Assembly (NCBI RefSeq): GCF_028389875.1
Contig: NC_084664.1
Span: 114,893,466-114,957,465, forward strand
Source of the DNA: Rhea pennata
Lineage: Eukaryota > Chordata > Aves > Rheiformes > Rheidae
Direction of reading: 5' to 3'
DNA length: 64,000 nt
Of the stretch, positions 27,701 through 39,700 are shown one piece after another (the stretch's first letter is position 1; every line of letters begins with the position of its first letter). The position numbers and the translations under genes were made by a program. The notes beneath the pieces were generated by a model. It was not told the origin of the DNA and did not search any database. It saw only the letters and a program-made list of their open reading frames with translations.

Positions 27701-30700
27701 AGTAAGTGAAAAAGGCATAAAATCTACCAGAACTTAAAAGTTGTTTTGTCTTTGGATATTAGACTACACAGATAACATAGCATCCCTGGAAGATGCCTCT
27801 CCTCTTCTTTTTTAATCCTGGGATTCAGTTACTATGGATGGTAGTAAGACCTAGCCTGTAATGAGACCCTGTCCTTATGTAGGCTCTTCAGCTAAATTAG
27901 AATAAATTTGAACTATATTTTCTTGATGAATAGTATGCACTGCTTTAAAAATAAGTGGATGAAGTTACAAAGGTGGCTTATTAAAGACACTAATAAAATT
28001 ACTGTAAAAAAGTCATAATGTGAAAGTGATGAGGGCGTGCATATCAAGGTGATAAATGCTCTGATTTAAAGTAGGACAACATTCTTGAGCCTTGGAATGA
28101 TGGTAAAATAGGATACATCTTAAATTATTATGTGTCACCTTGATTCAGTATTCTAGGAGAACATTTTATAATCCAGCCTATAACATTCAATTATAAATAT
28201 TCCCTACAAATCATTTGTGCTAAAAGGCTCCAAATCATATAATTAAAGAAATCAATCAAGAAGGATTTTAGAAAAGTTCTAAAATGTTTTAGAATTACTG
28301 TTTGACCTCTTTACATGTGATCTTATGTCCTGTCCTTTTCACATTATGTGTAAGTCTTGGACTGCAAAACAATTGGTGGGGAGGGAAGAGGTGTTAAATT
28401 CAGCTTCAACAGAATAAGAAGTCTTCCTTTCCCTAGGTTTCAGTGTGAATGTCAGCATAACACTTGTGGGGAAACCTGTGATCACTGCTGTCCTGGATAT
28501 AACCAGAAACAGTGGCAACCTGCAACAGCTGGGAACACAAATATATGTGAACGTGAGTAGCCTAAAAGTTGCTAGTTTACAAGAGACATTGACAAATGAA
28601 CAGGAATTGCTGTAGACCACACATATTCATGGAACATAACTAACACACTGCAGGTTTTAACACTTGTTTTCTTTACTGAAGAAATTATTTCAGTATAGCA
28701 ATAAGGTTTAAATGATGCAGTGAGTATTATTTATGTTTCACTTTTGGTTTCATTAAACAGTGATAGCAGTCATTCATTTAAAATACTACATAAGAAACGT
28801 TAAAGCCTTCTTGTAGTACACTGAGTCAATGTCTCCTCCCAGTCACAGATGTGTCTATTAACAGACTGCATTTCCTCAACATAGCAGAGGTTATAGTTGT
28901 GTGGTACAGCTTCAAAACTTGTCCCTCTGTCACCCAACCTCTTTGTGTTCAGAATCTAAAGAGACAGACTGTATAAATTACTAGATTAATTAAATATGTA
29001 AACAGGTTTGCTAACTGATATCAAAGGAGGACTCTCCATCTGACTTCTAGATTTTATGTATTGTCAATAGAAGGGGAGTGTGTGTGTTTAGCTGCATAGT
29101 ATGCACCATTTGCTACTGTTAGAAAAAGAAAACTACATAGTACAATACTGCAAACCTCATTTTGATACAACCAAGCTCAGTGAGAAACGGTGAAGTATTG
29201 TTAATAAAGTACAGCTCACTCAACCTTTGCTATCTTTTGTTTGAGCTTCACTCCAGTCTCATACTGACAGTCACCCCTCACTGACCTGATGTATAGGGGC
29301 ACAAAAGTGTTTCTTATAAGGAGTCCAAGGAAGTGCATATGTGCTCTCCTTTCTGGGCTCATAATTAAGAGTTTAGAGTGCTTTAGTCCCGCAGATTGAA
29401 TATTCAAACTAGAGAAGCCCATTGGCCCTTTCTCCACCTTCCCAATGTTTCTTTCTTTTATTAAAAAAAATGTAACATAGGTTTAGGTTGACAATATAAA
29501 ATATACAGAATATGGAAGAGGGCTGGAGCATCTGCCCTCTGAGGAACGGCTGTGAGAGCTGGGCCTCTTCAGCCTGGGGAAGAGAAGCCTGAGGGGGGAT
29601 CTTATCAATGTGTGTAAGAACCTGAAGGGAGGGTGTCAAGGGGATGGGGCCAAACTCTTTTCAGTTGTCCCGTGTGACAGGACAAGAGGCAATGGGCAGA
29701 AACTGAAGCACAGGAAGTTCTGTCTGAACGTGAGGTGGAATTTCTTTACTGGGAGAGAGTCGGAGCACTGGACTAGGTTGCCCAGAGAGGTTGTGGAGTC
29801 TCCTTCTCTGGAGATCTTCAAGGCCTGCTTGGATGCAGCCCTGTCTAACACGCTCTAGGTGACCCTGCTGAGCAGGGGGGTTGGACTAGATGATCTCCTG
29901 AGGTCCCTTCCAACCTTACTGATTCTATGATCCTCTTTAGGTGAGAAGGTACATACTGCCACACACAGGTGTTTTGTATTCAAAATACAGTGTCTGTGGT
30001 ACAGGTCATGTTTGCTGTCTTTGTGTATCTCCTATTCTGAGCAAACATGTTGGCAGCCTGCTGCTTTCCTTTGTGCCTAGCCTAATTTATTTTCCGTTTC
30101 CTGGTCTTTCCTGGGAGTAGCATAGCCAGTAGGTACAAACTGTTAATGTGGGAATCTTATATGAAAGCCAAATAGATGTACCTATATAACTGGTTTAAGA
30201 AATAAAGCTTGTGGTGTTGCTTTAATCAAAATTGCAGCACTAAGACTGAGGGTTTGGAAAAAAAAACAAATGATTAAAACACTTGATAGGAGGTAGGCAT
30301 GTTGGGACTCAATTTCTGAAAAGTATCTGAAACCCCATTTGAATTCCTTTCTTTGAAAGGAAAATATTTTCTGCCAGGAAGAGATAGACAAAGAGCATAT
30401 ATAAATAATGTCATGCATATAAAAGAATCGGTTTATAAACAATCATCTACAAGATTATGAGCCAAAAGAACTTAGTTTCTAACTACCTCTGAAAAAATAT
30501 CCTCTTTATTATAGGTTGCTCCTTTCAGTTTTAGGTGATTTAGGTGACTGGGAGTATTTGCCAGGTGCAGACTTCTTTCCCTAGAAGCCAGTAGTGAAGA
30601 AATTAGAGCAACACAGAAGCCTGAGGTTCCTTGAGAGAAACTGATTGAAAGAAATTGGACAGTTTCCTTGTCCAAAGCTGTTCTAATGTAAAGACCTAGA

Positions 30701-33700
30701 GGAGATGCAGAGAATGATCCAGTATCCCTTTCTTTTGTCTATTTGGTCACATAACAAGGCATGGAGAATTAGTTTTGCCTAAATTATGCTTCCAGTTGTG
30801 CCAGGTATTTTATGTAGAATTTGAAAGAATAACTTCCAATACACTTCCCCCATCATGAAAAGAATTAGGCCAGGGTCCTTAACTTCTGTTTTGAGATGCT
30901 AAGGAACTCATTCCTTCCAGATGAAGGGAGGATTTTCTCAAGCATGAAGCATGACTTCAGGAATTTTCTAGGAAGGTTTTCCTGAAATACTGGGGCATTT
31001 GTAATTAAAAGCACGCATAGTATTCAGATGCCTGTGGAAGCCTTTTTTGCTTTCTGCATTCTTTTATAAAGGTTCCTGTTGTTTCTCTCCAGTGAAGAAA
31101 GGAGATCAGATCTAAAATAAAGGAGACAGAAAGAGCTTATGGCAAAACCATAGGCCTGCCTTTCACTTATTCTGTCCGTATATTGGTATAGTTAATCCAT
31201 ATTCAGAATTATATTGTAGTTCTGGAAGATTTCAGTGAACACAGGCAGAGCTTTACTTTGCTGAAGGGAGTGAAGATCAGAGATCAGTTTTAGCTAATAT
31301 CCTGCTTGACGAGCAGATTAGGAGATACAGTAAGTGGCCTACAGGAAGTTAGATAAATGTGTTTAAAAGAATCAGTTTATAAACAATGATCTACAAGATT
31401 ATGAGCCAAAAGAACTTAGTTTCTAGGTCAATCCATCACTCTTTACTCAAACTGTATTTGCAGAAATTATTCCAAGTGCACAGCTATTTTTCAGATTAAC
31501 ACTCATCTGCAAACAAGGCACAAACATTTGACTGGTTTTAGGATTTATATTGCTATGGCCCTTCTGCCAAAAGTAAAATAGTAAAGGCTTTTCTGGCTTT
31601 AAATCTCCCACCTTCAGAGTGAACTCAGCTGATGTGGATACAAGGCCAATCAATAGATGTACCTCAGATGTTTTCAGCTGGTGAACCTCAGGGTATCTAT
31701 GGTCAGGTCACCTATGAGGCTAATGTGCCTGCATGCAAGGCCTCGCAGAGATCTCTCAATCTCTCTTTTCAGTCTCAGTTGAACACTGCAATATTATCAT
31801 TAGTTAAAATAGATTGAAAGTATAGCAGAACATATAATTTAAAGATGGATTCAGAGTGTCTGTGAGTTCAGTTGTAATCTCTATTTGGCTTAATAGAAAA
31901 GAGAAATAAACAAAGGAAAGGAGCTAACCACAAAACACGCAAAGTAAAATTTTTCATAGCTGAGGCTGTAACCAGCCATAAACTAGGAAAATGAGTTATC
32001 TCTGTCACCTAACACTGTCCCTTTCTAGAGGAATTTATTATTCTTTTTTTTTTTTTTGTTGATATTCTTTATACAAGCCTACCTCTTTTTGAATCCATAA
32101 TTCTCAGTCAGTAGATTGAACTCTTTCTTAAAAACTCTCAATTCGGAAAACAGCAGCTGGGTAAACATATAGTTAATTTGTTGGTATCCTTGTACTTCAG
32201 GCTGAGTATGTGAGTTCCCTGGTGTAGATCTTTTTATTCAAATGTGTATAGCTTAATCTATAATTGTTTATTTTAAATAAAGAATTAGTGCACACAGGTT
32301 CAGCTTAGATGTATTTTTGGACACAAAAAAATAGAATAAGCATTTGAACATGTTTTTGATTGCTGAGGTAGTGCAACTGTTGCCTTCCCTGACAAACCTA
32401 GCAGCATATGTTTTTCTTATGTCTAGATGATATTACCTTATTCCAGGTGTGAGAGACCATTTGCTGATAGCTAAGTATGTGTATTTGAACATACCTGTGT
32501 ATGAGTACACACATGACTGTATGTATATATATATAAATAATCAAAGCTTCTATTTCACTTCTGCTACATTACTGAATTCCACTGTTGTAATGGAAGCTGA
32601 CTTGAGCTATTACTTTTTCAGCCTGCAATTGCCATGGACATGCTACTGATTGCTACTATGATGCTGATATTGCTCATCATCAAGAAAGCTTAAACATCCA
32701 TGGGCATTACGAAGGTGGTGGAGTTTGCATTAATTGCCAGGTAAAAAAGGTGGTTTTGGTCAGTTTAACTTAATGACATTTGGAGAAATGGATTCTGGAG
32801 TATGACTGTGCCCACACTAGAAATAAATATGCTTACGTACTTTAGTCCCATGTGATTCAAGTAAAGCCACATCATTTAACTATTAAATAACTAAAAAAAT
32901 CCCTTTCCTGTTATTATAGACTTTGTCATTTGCTTGCTTAACAAAGGAAAAGTAAAATTTCCTAAAAAAAATACAAACTTTGTCCTTATGGAAGTCTTGA
33001 TTCCTTATGGAAGCAAAAACAGAGGGCCTCTCCTTCACTAGCAGAAGTAAAGGAGAGCATAGGCTGTAACAGGAAGAAAGCTTATTGCCATTAAAAAAGC
33101 TTATTTCATAGAAAAAATTTAGGCTGAAGAGACCTCTGGAAATCATCTAGTCTAATCCTCCACTCAGAGCAGGGCTATCTACAAAGTTATATTAGATTGC
33201 ACAGGGACTTGTCCAGTTGAGTTCTGAGTATTTCCAAGAACGGAGATTCTAGAATTTAATCACTCCAGTGGTAAAGAGATTTTTGCTACTATTCAGTAGG
33301 AATTTCTCCAGCTGCATCTTGTGGTAGTTGGCTTTTGTCCTTTTACTGTGCAAGTCTTAGAAAAGTCTGGCCCTGTTGTCTCTGTACTCCTCTCTTAGGT
33401 AATGGAAAACTGCAAGTAGATACCTTATGCCTCCTTAAGCTTCTCCAAGCTAACCAAAGCCATTCCCTCAGTATCTCTTTACATGTCATGTGCTCCAGGC
33501 CACTAACCATCTTAGAGGCTATGCTGGATTCAGTCAACAGATGTAAACTTGAAGTCAGGGACTTTACACTGTATATGTCATTACTGAATATTATATTATT
33601 GCAAAGAGAAAGGATGTCTCATTCTTAGTAACTTTTATACTATTCTGACTAATTACTATCAGGAAAGATCACACTAGGCTCTGAGTAACTTGATCTAACC

Positions 33701-36700
33701 TTGGAGTTAAGTTTGCTTTGAGCACTGTTGAACCATCCAGTCTCCCGAAGCCCCTTCCAACCTAAATTATTCACTGATTCAGTGATCTCAGGCTCTCTAA
33801 ATACAGCTAGAATTTTTTGAAGCGTTATTTTCCTTTTGTTGTCGAGTCAATCTTCTGAAGAATGATGAGAAACTGCTCAGCAGAATGTAGATCAGAGGGA
33901 AAATTAGCATCAATTGTATATTCCTATGAAACCTACTCATCATGATTTATATATTACCATGCTGCACATTTAAAAATATGTATCTATTTAAACAACAAAA
34001 CAGGAAATGTCCAGTAAAACGATATAGTGTATTTCCCATTTATTGCCATAATATAATCAGGTATTATCTGTGCTGCGAGAAGAAGGTAGAATTATTTTTG
34101 CTAACATTAGCAGAAGAAATGTTCTTTGTCTTCCAATTGACATTTGTATGCTTAACTTTGATCATCCAGTCTGGTAAGATATATCATGGTGATGCTTCCT
34201 GTTAGCTCCTTATTAATGATAGAACATTTTTCTTAAATTGCATTTAGGATATAAAAGAGCAAGATTAATCTAAATCTATGAGTTCTGGTTGTGTAACTGA
34301 TGTTGGATGTTGGTAATCTAATTTTTAGGAAATTACATTGGATTAAATAAGTTTAGCATAAATCTAATTATAGTATTTTCTTCATAGAAAGAACACATGG
34401 ATTTTAATTTTTTGTGTGTGTGTGTCATGGAAGAAAGTGTTAGCAATGGATGACTGAATGATGAAACAATAGGAATAGAAGTGTTGCACACACGGATAAG
34501 TTTTCTTTCTTTAGAATCTGATAATATTGACCCATATATTCTGTTCTGCATGTGTCAGATAGTTTTAAGTATTGTACATTCCACATTTTCTCTTTAATCC
34601 TTCCACAAGTTCAGAAGGGAGAAAAACCATAGAACCATTGAATAATTTAGGTTGGATGGGAGCTCCAGAAATCATCTAATCCAACTCCGAGCAGGTCTAG
34701 TAGGTCACGTTAATGAGGAACTTATCCAGTTGTGGCTTGAACATCTCCAAGGATGGAGATTCCATAACTACCCTGGGAAACTTGTTTTGTTATGTGACTA
34801 CCTTCATAGTGAAAAATATCTAATTAGAATTTTCCATGTTCCAGCTTGTATGTATTGCTCCTTGTTCTATTGCTGTGCAACTCTGAGAAGAGTCTGGCTC
34901 CATCCCTTTTGTATTCTCCAGTCAGGTAGTTGTAGATAGCAATAAGGTCTCCCTTTTGCCTTCTCAGTGCTGAACAGACCCAGTTTGCTCAGTACCCTCT
35001 TTAATGTCACATGTTCTAGTCTCTGACCATCTTGGTGGACAATATCTGTCTTCCAATGGGAAGCCCCAAACTGGACACAGTACTCCAAATGCAGTCTGAC
35101 AAGTGCCAAAGAGAGCAAAGAGTCACTTTTCTCAGCTTACTGGCTACTCCTATTAAAATAGTCCAGGATACTGTTGCACTCCTTTCCTGCAAAGACATGC
35201 TGCTGCTTCGTGTTAAATTTGTTAAACCCATCGGGATTCCTAGGTCCTTTTCTACAAAGTTGCTTCCTAAGAAATCAGCCCCCAGCCTATATTGTTGTCT
35301 GAGGTTTCCATCCCATGTGTAAGACTTGGCATTTGCTTTTGTTGAACTTTCTGAGTTTCCTGTCGAACCGTTCTCAAGCTTGTCTAGGTCCCTCTGAACA
35401 GCTTCCCTGCCAACCAGGACATTGACTGCTCCCCCAATTTGGTGTTGTCCACAAGCTTGCTAAGAGTGTGCTTTGTCCCAAAATGTGAGTCATTAAAGAA
35501 GACATGGAACAGTATTGGTCCCGGTATTGATCCCTGAAGCATGCCACTAGCTGCTGGCCATGAGGTGGACTTTGCACGACTGACCACAACTCTTTCAGGC
35601 TAACAGTCCAGACAATTTTCCACTCACCTTATCATCAGCTTATTCAGTTCATATCTCACCAATGTGGTCGTAAGAATACTGTCAAAGGAGACTCTATCAA
35701 AGGCCTGCTTCTGGATTACCTGGACCCAGCCGCATTGCCCTTCCAGCAGATACTGGAATGGTTAAAGCCATCCACGAGTACCAAGGCCTATGACTGTGAA
35801 GCTTTCTCTGACTATCTAAAGAAGGTTTCATCTACTTTCTCCTTTTGATCAGGTGGTTTGTAGCAGATACCTTCTACATCATCTATACTGGTCTGTCCTC
35901 TGATCTTACCACAAGCTCTCCCTTGGGTTATCTTGCCTCTCAGCCCTGGGCAGCCCCAGGCACTCTCAGCAGGCCAAGCCCCAGAGAATGGCATCTGCCT
36001 CGTGGAGCTCTGTCTGAGCCACAGGCCTTAGCACCAGTAGCTGCCATAGACAGTGGCCTGCAGTGTGTTGAGACCATCACTGCACACTATCCAAGCAGCC
36101 CCACACAATCTTAAGCAGAAATGCTGGGCCCCTCTGCATCCTTGCTATGCTAAGCACTGCAACAAAATTGTGTCTCTAGCTGCTGCTCAATGTGAGCATG
36201 ACCCTTCCTAATCAGAAGTCAGCATTTCCCAGCAGGAGCTTGGATCTGAAGGTGACAAAAGCTCCCCATAGAGCTGGAAGCATAGCCTGAAACAGCTGCA
36301 TGAACTGAAACCAACTGCAAACAGCAACTCCAGTAGCGCCCTGAGCATCCTGCACACTGCAGGCCCCAGCAGGAGCCTGGAGAGTGGCGTCTGCCTCCTG
36401 GAGCTGTGTCTGAGCCATGGGCCTTAGCATCAGTAGCTGCCATAGACTGTGGCCTGCAGTTTGTTGAGACCATCACTGCACACTATTCAAGTACCCCCAC
36501 ACAGTCTTGAGCAGAAACAGCTTCGTGAACTGAGACCAACTGTGGACAGTAGCCCCCAGCAGCGACCTAGGCACTCTGCAACTGCCTCACCACCAGCCCC
36601 AAGATTTACTCAGCTCATGAACAACATTGCCATTATGTGTTACTGCCTCCATCAAGCAAGAAAAAGTTTTACAGCAAGAGATGCTATTGTCAAAATACAC

Positions 36701-39700
36701 TTTCATTTGATGTTGACCTTAGATATAAAGTATTTTAAAAAGTATTATATACCATCAAAAATTCACAATGCAATTGCCTGAATTATGTACCCAATGTGAT
36801 AAGAATGCAGTATGAAAGAGAAACATCTGATGATAGAAAAGATTTTTCCCTTGATTTAAATTAATGTTTTGTTAAAATAGGTCTTTTTATAATGCTTTAA
36901 AGTTAAAATTCAGCTTTTAGATTTGAGAATAGTGTAATTCAGAAAGCTTTAGAAAATACAGGTAGTTAAAAATCAGCAGCTGACAAATACAGTCTTTACT
37001 GTAGTGATCTGCTGTTTTTTGCTTAGTGATATATAGGAATAGCATAAAGGATGTTAATATTTCTTAATTCTCTATCTAAGTTCCTTTTTTCACTGTATAT
37101 TCTCCTTTTGTTTTATTTTGCACAGCATAACACAGCTGGTGTTAACTGTGAGAAATGTGCAAAAGGTTACTATCGTCCTTATGGCGTTCCAGTGAGGGCT
37201 CATGATGGCTGTATACGTAAGTTCTTCTTTATGCACTGTCTTCTCATATTGGTAAGGTGGGGGCTTTTTTGTTTGTTTGTTTGTTTGTTTGTTTTTGCTA
37301 TAATCGGGGCATAGGATGTGTCTTTCAGGGAGGAAATATTAAAAAGTGAGCAAAAGATATAGAAGAGTAACAGCAAATGACTTTCTGTGTTGATTTAAAC
37401 CTTTTTTAATGGTATTCTTCTCAACATTTGTGTCGTATGAGCCATAAACCTCAGACCAGCAGCATGGCCATAGGAGGAAGTAAGCCAGAAAAGGCTGCTG
37501 AGGAGATAAAATCACACAGACTGTGGGTGCAGCTGCACGCCCCACAGTGAACTGGTGTGACCTCTTAGAAACCACTCTCATCTCTCACCCTCATGACTCT
37601 GTTCCTCTTAGCTCTTTGATGTACATGTATCTTTTGAGTCTTGAAAATTTTATTTGACAGCTCAAAGGGTCATGAAGTCCACTCCTACTTTATAGAATCA
37701 TAGAATCAGTAAGGTTGGAAGGGACCTCAGGAGATCATCTAGTCCAACCCCCCTGCTCAGCAGGGTCACCTAGAGCGTGTTAGACAGGGCTGCATCCAAG
37801 CAGGCCTTGAAGATCTCCAGAGAAGGAGACTCCACAACCTCTCTGGGCAACCTAGTCCAGTGCTCCGACTCTCTCCCAGTAAAGAAATTCCACCTCACGT
37901 TCAGGCGGAACTTCCTGTGCTTCAGTTTCTGCCCATTGCCTCTTGTCCTGTCACACGGGACAACTGAAAAGAGTTTGGCCCCATCCCCTTGACACCCTCC
38001 CTTCAGGTACTTATCCACATTGATAAGATCCCCCCCCCCTCAGGCTTCTCTTCCCCAGGCTGAAGAGGCCCAGCTCTCGCAGCCATTCCTCATAGGGCAG
38101 GTGCTCCAGCCCTCTGGTCATCCTCGTAGCCCTACCCTGGACTCTCTCCAGTAGCTTCATGTCTCTCTTGTACTGGGGAGCCCAGAACTGGACACAGTAC
38201 TCGAGATGTGGCCTCCCAAGGGCTGAGTAGAGGGGCAGGATCACCTCCCTCGACCTGCTGGCAACACTCTCCCTAATGCACCCCAGGAGACCATTGGCTT
38301 TCTTGGCCACAAGGGCACCTTGCTGGCTCATACTCAACTTGTCATCCACCAGCACTCCCAGGCTTCTCTGCAGAGCAGAAGGTCAGCCCCCCGCTTGTAC
38401 TGGTGCCTAGTGTTGTTTTCCCTAGTTGCAGAACTCTGCACTTGCCCTTGTTGAACCTCACGAGGTTCCTCTCTGCCCAGCTCTCCAGCCTGTCCAGGTC
38501 TCTCTGAATGGCAGCACAGCTCTCAGGTGTGTCAGCCACTCCTCCCAGCTTGGTGTCATCAGCAAACTTGCTGAGGAGGCACTCTGTCCCCTCATCCAGG
38601 TCATCGATGAAAAAGCTGAACAGGATGGAACCCAGTACTGAGATACTGGGAGAACCCTGGGAGGCGCCACTAGCCACAGGCCTCCAACTAGACTCCACGC
38701 TACTGATGATGACCCTCTGAGCTCTGCCTTTCAGCCAGTTCTCAATCCACCTCACTGTCCACTCATCTAACCCAGACTTCCTGAGTTTATCTAGGAGGAT
38801 GTTATGGGAGACAGTGTGTCCAAAGTACTGAAGCTAGTATGTATAATAAATAATGCAACAGAATAAATATTGATACAACATTTATAAAGAAGAACTGAGT
38901 ATAGGTATAAGATAAAGGTTGAATTATGACCAGGATGAAAGAGTTTTGTGACAGGTAGGAGAAGGTTACAGATTATTTATGTATTGAAATGAATGGAAAG
39001 TCAACAGAGTGGGAATGCTGCAGAGATGTTTTTGAACTTCGTATGTAAGGGAGAGTGGACAGAGGCTGGTGTTCAACGCAGACCATGGAGAGAGATGAGA
39101 AGCAGCAAAAAGGGTAGTTGCTGCAGTGCTATCGAGTAATAAAGGACAACTTTCTGAATTATGAAAAATAAACACTGTAAGAAAATAATATAGTTCTTAT
39201 CCCTAATGATATCAGAAAGATTAAATTCTGATATAGTACTTGTACTATACTTGGAAACTTGGAAAATGTGAAATAGCATGCAAATGTTAATTCTTTAAAT
39301 AATGAGATATTCAGAACTACAAATGAAACACTGTTTAATACACTGTGCACTGCTACAGAAGACAAATTAATTTTTTTCTATAAAGTACCTAATTGTTAAT
39401 ACTTACTTAGCCTGCAGTTGTGACTTGGAGCATGCGGAAGGTTGTGAGGAAGGATCTGGCCGCTGTTTCTGTAAGCAGAATTTCCAGGGAGAAAGCTGTG
39501 AGCAATGTGCAGATGGATTCTATGGTTTTCCATTTTGTGTCCGTAAGTACACAAATAAAAATGTTTCTTTTCAGATGTTTTTAATATGCATCAAGGAATT
39601 AACCATTTTCACTACACTTGGATAAAACATTCCATCATTTTGGATTCTAATGTTTACACATTCTGGTGAATCAGTTGTCGTAACACTGAAGAGAATCTAG

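Larger units (their letters stand above)
28553..32621 (+). other. LAMA3: LAMA3 intron 7 (phase 1)
   Basis: 4.1 kb. Contains a + strand CR1 fragment (29517-29931) and a 60-bp direct duplication (30421-30480 and 31365-31424). A short AT microsatellite lies near 32522-32539, just before exon 8. Confidence 0.9.
32741..37125 (+). other. LAMA3: LAMA3 intron 8 (phase 0)
   Basis: 4.4 kb and mostly repeats: CR1 fragments at 33105-33545 (minus), 33697-33788 (plus) and 34627-36000 (minus), and a GC-rich repeated block at about 35941-36600. Confidence 0.9.
37217..39410 (+). other. LAMA3: LAMA3 intron 9 (phase 1)
   Basis: 2.2 kb. A GTTT microsatellite lies at 37268-37297 and a well-preserved minus-strand CR1 copy at 37692-38833. 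The remainder is AT-rich with nothing recognised. Confidence 0.9.

Noticed and set aside
28357..28560. Longer exon 7 extending upstream to 28357
   Set aside because: The open frame upstream of 28437 includes the acceptor CCCTAG and does not match the laminin family; the frame from exon 6 fits the acceptor at 28437.
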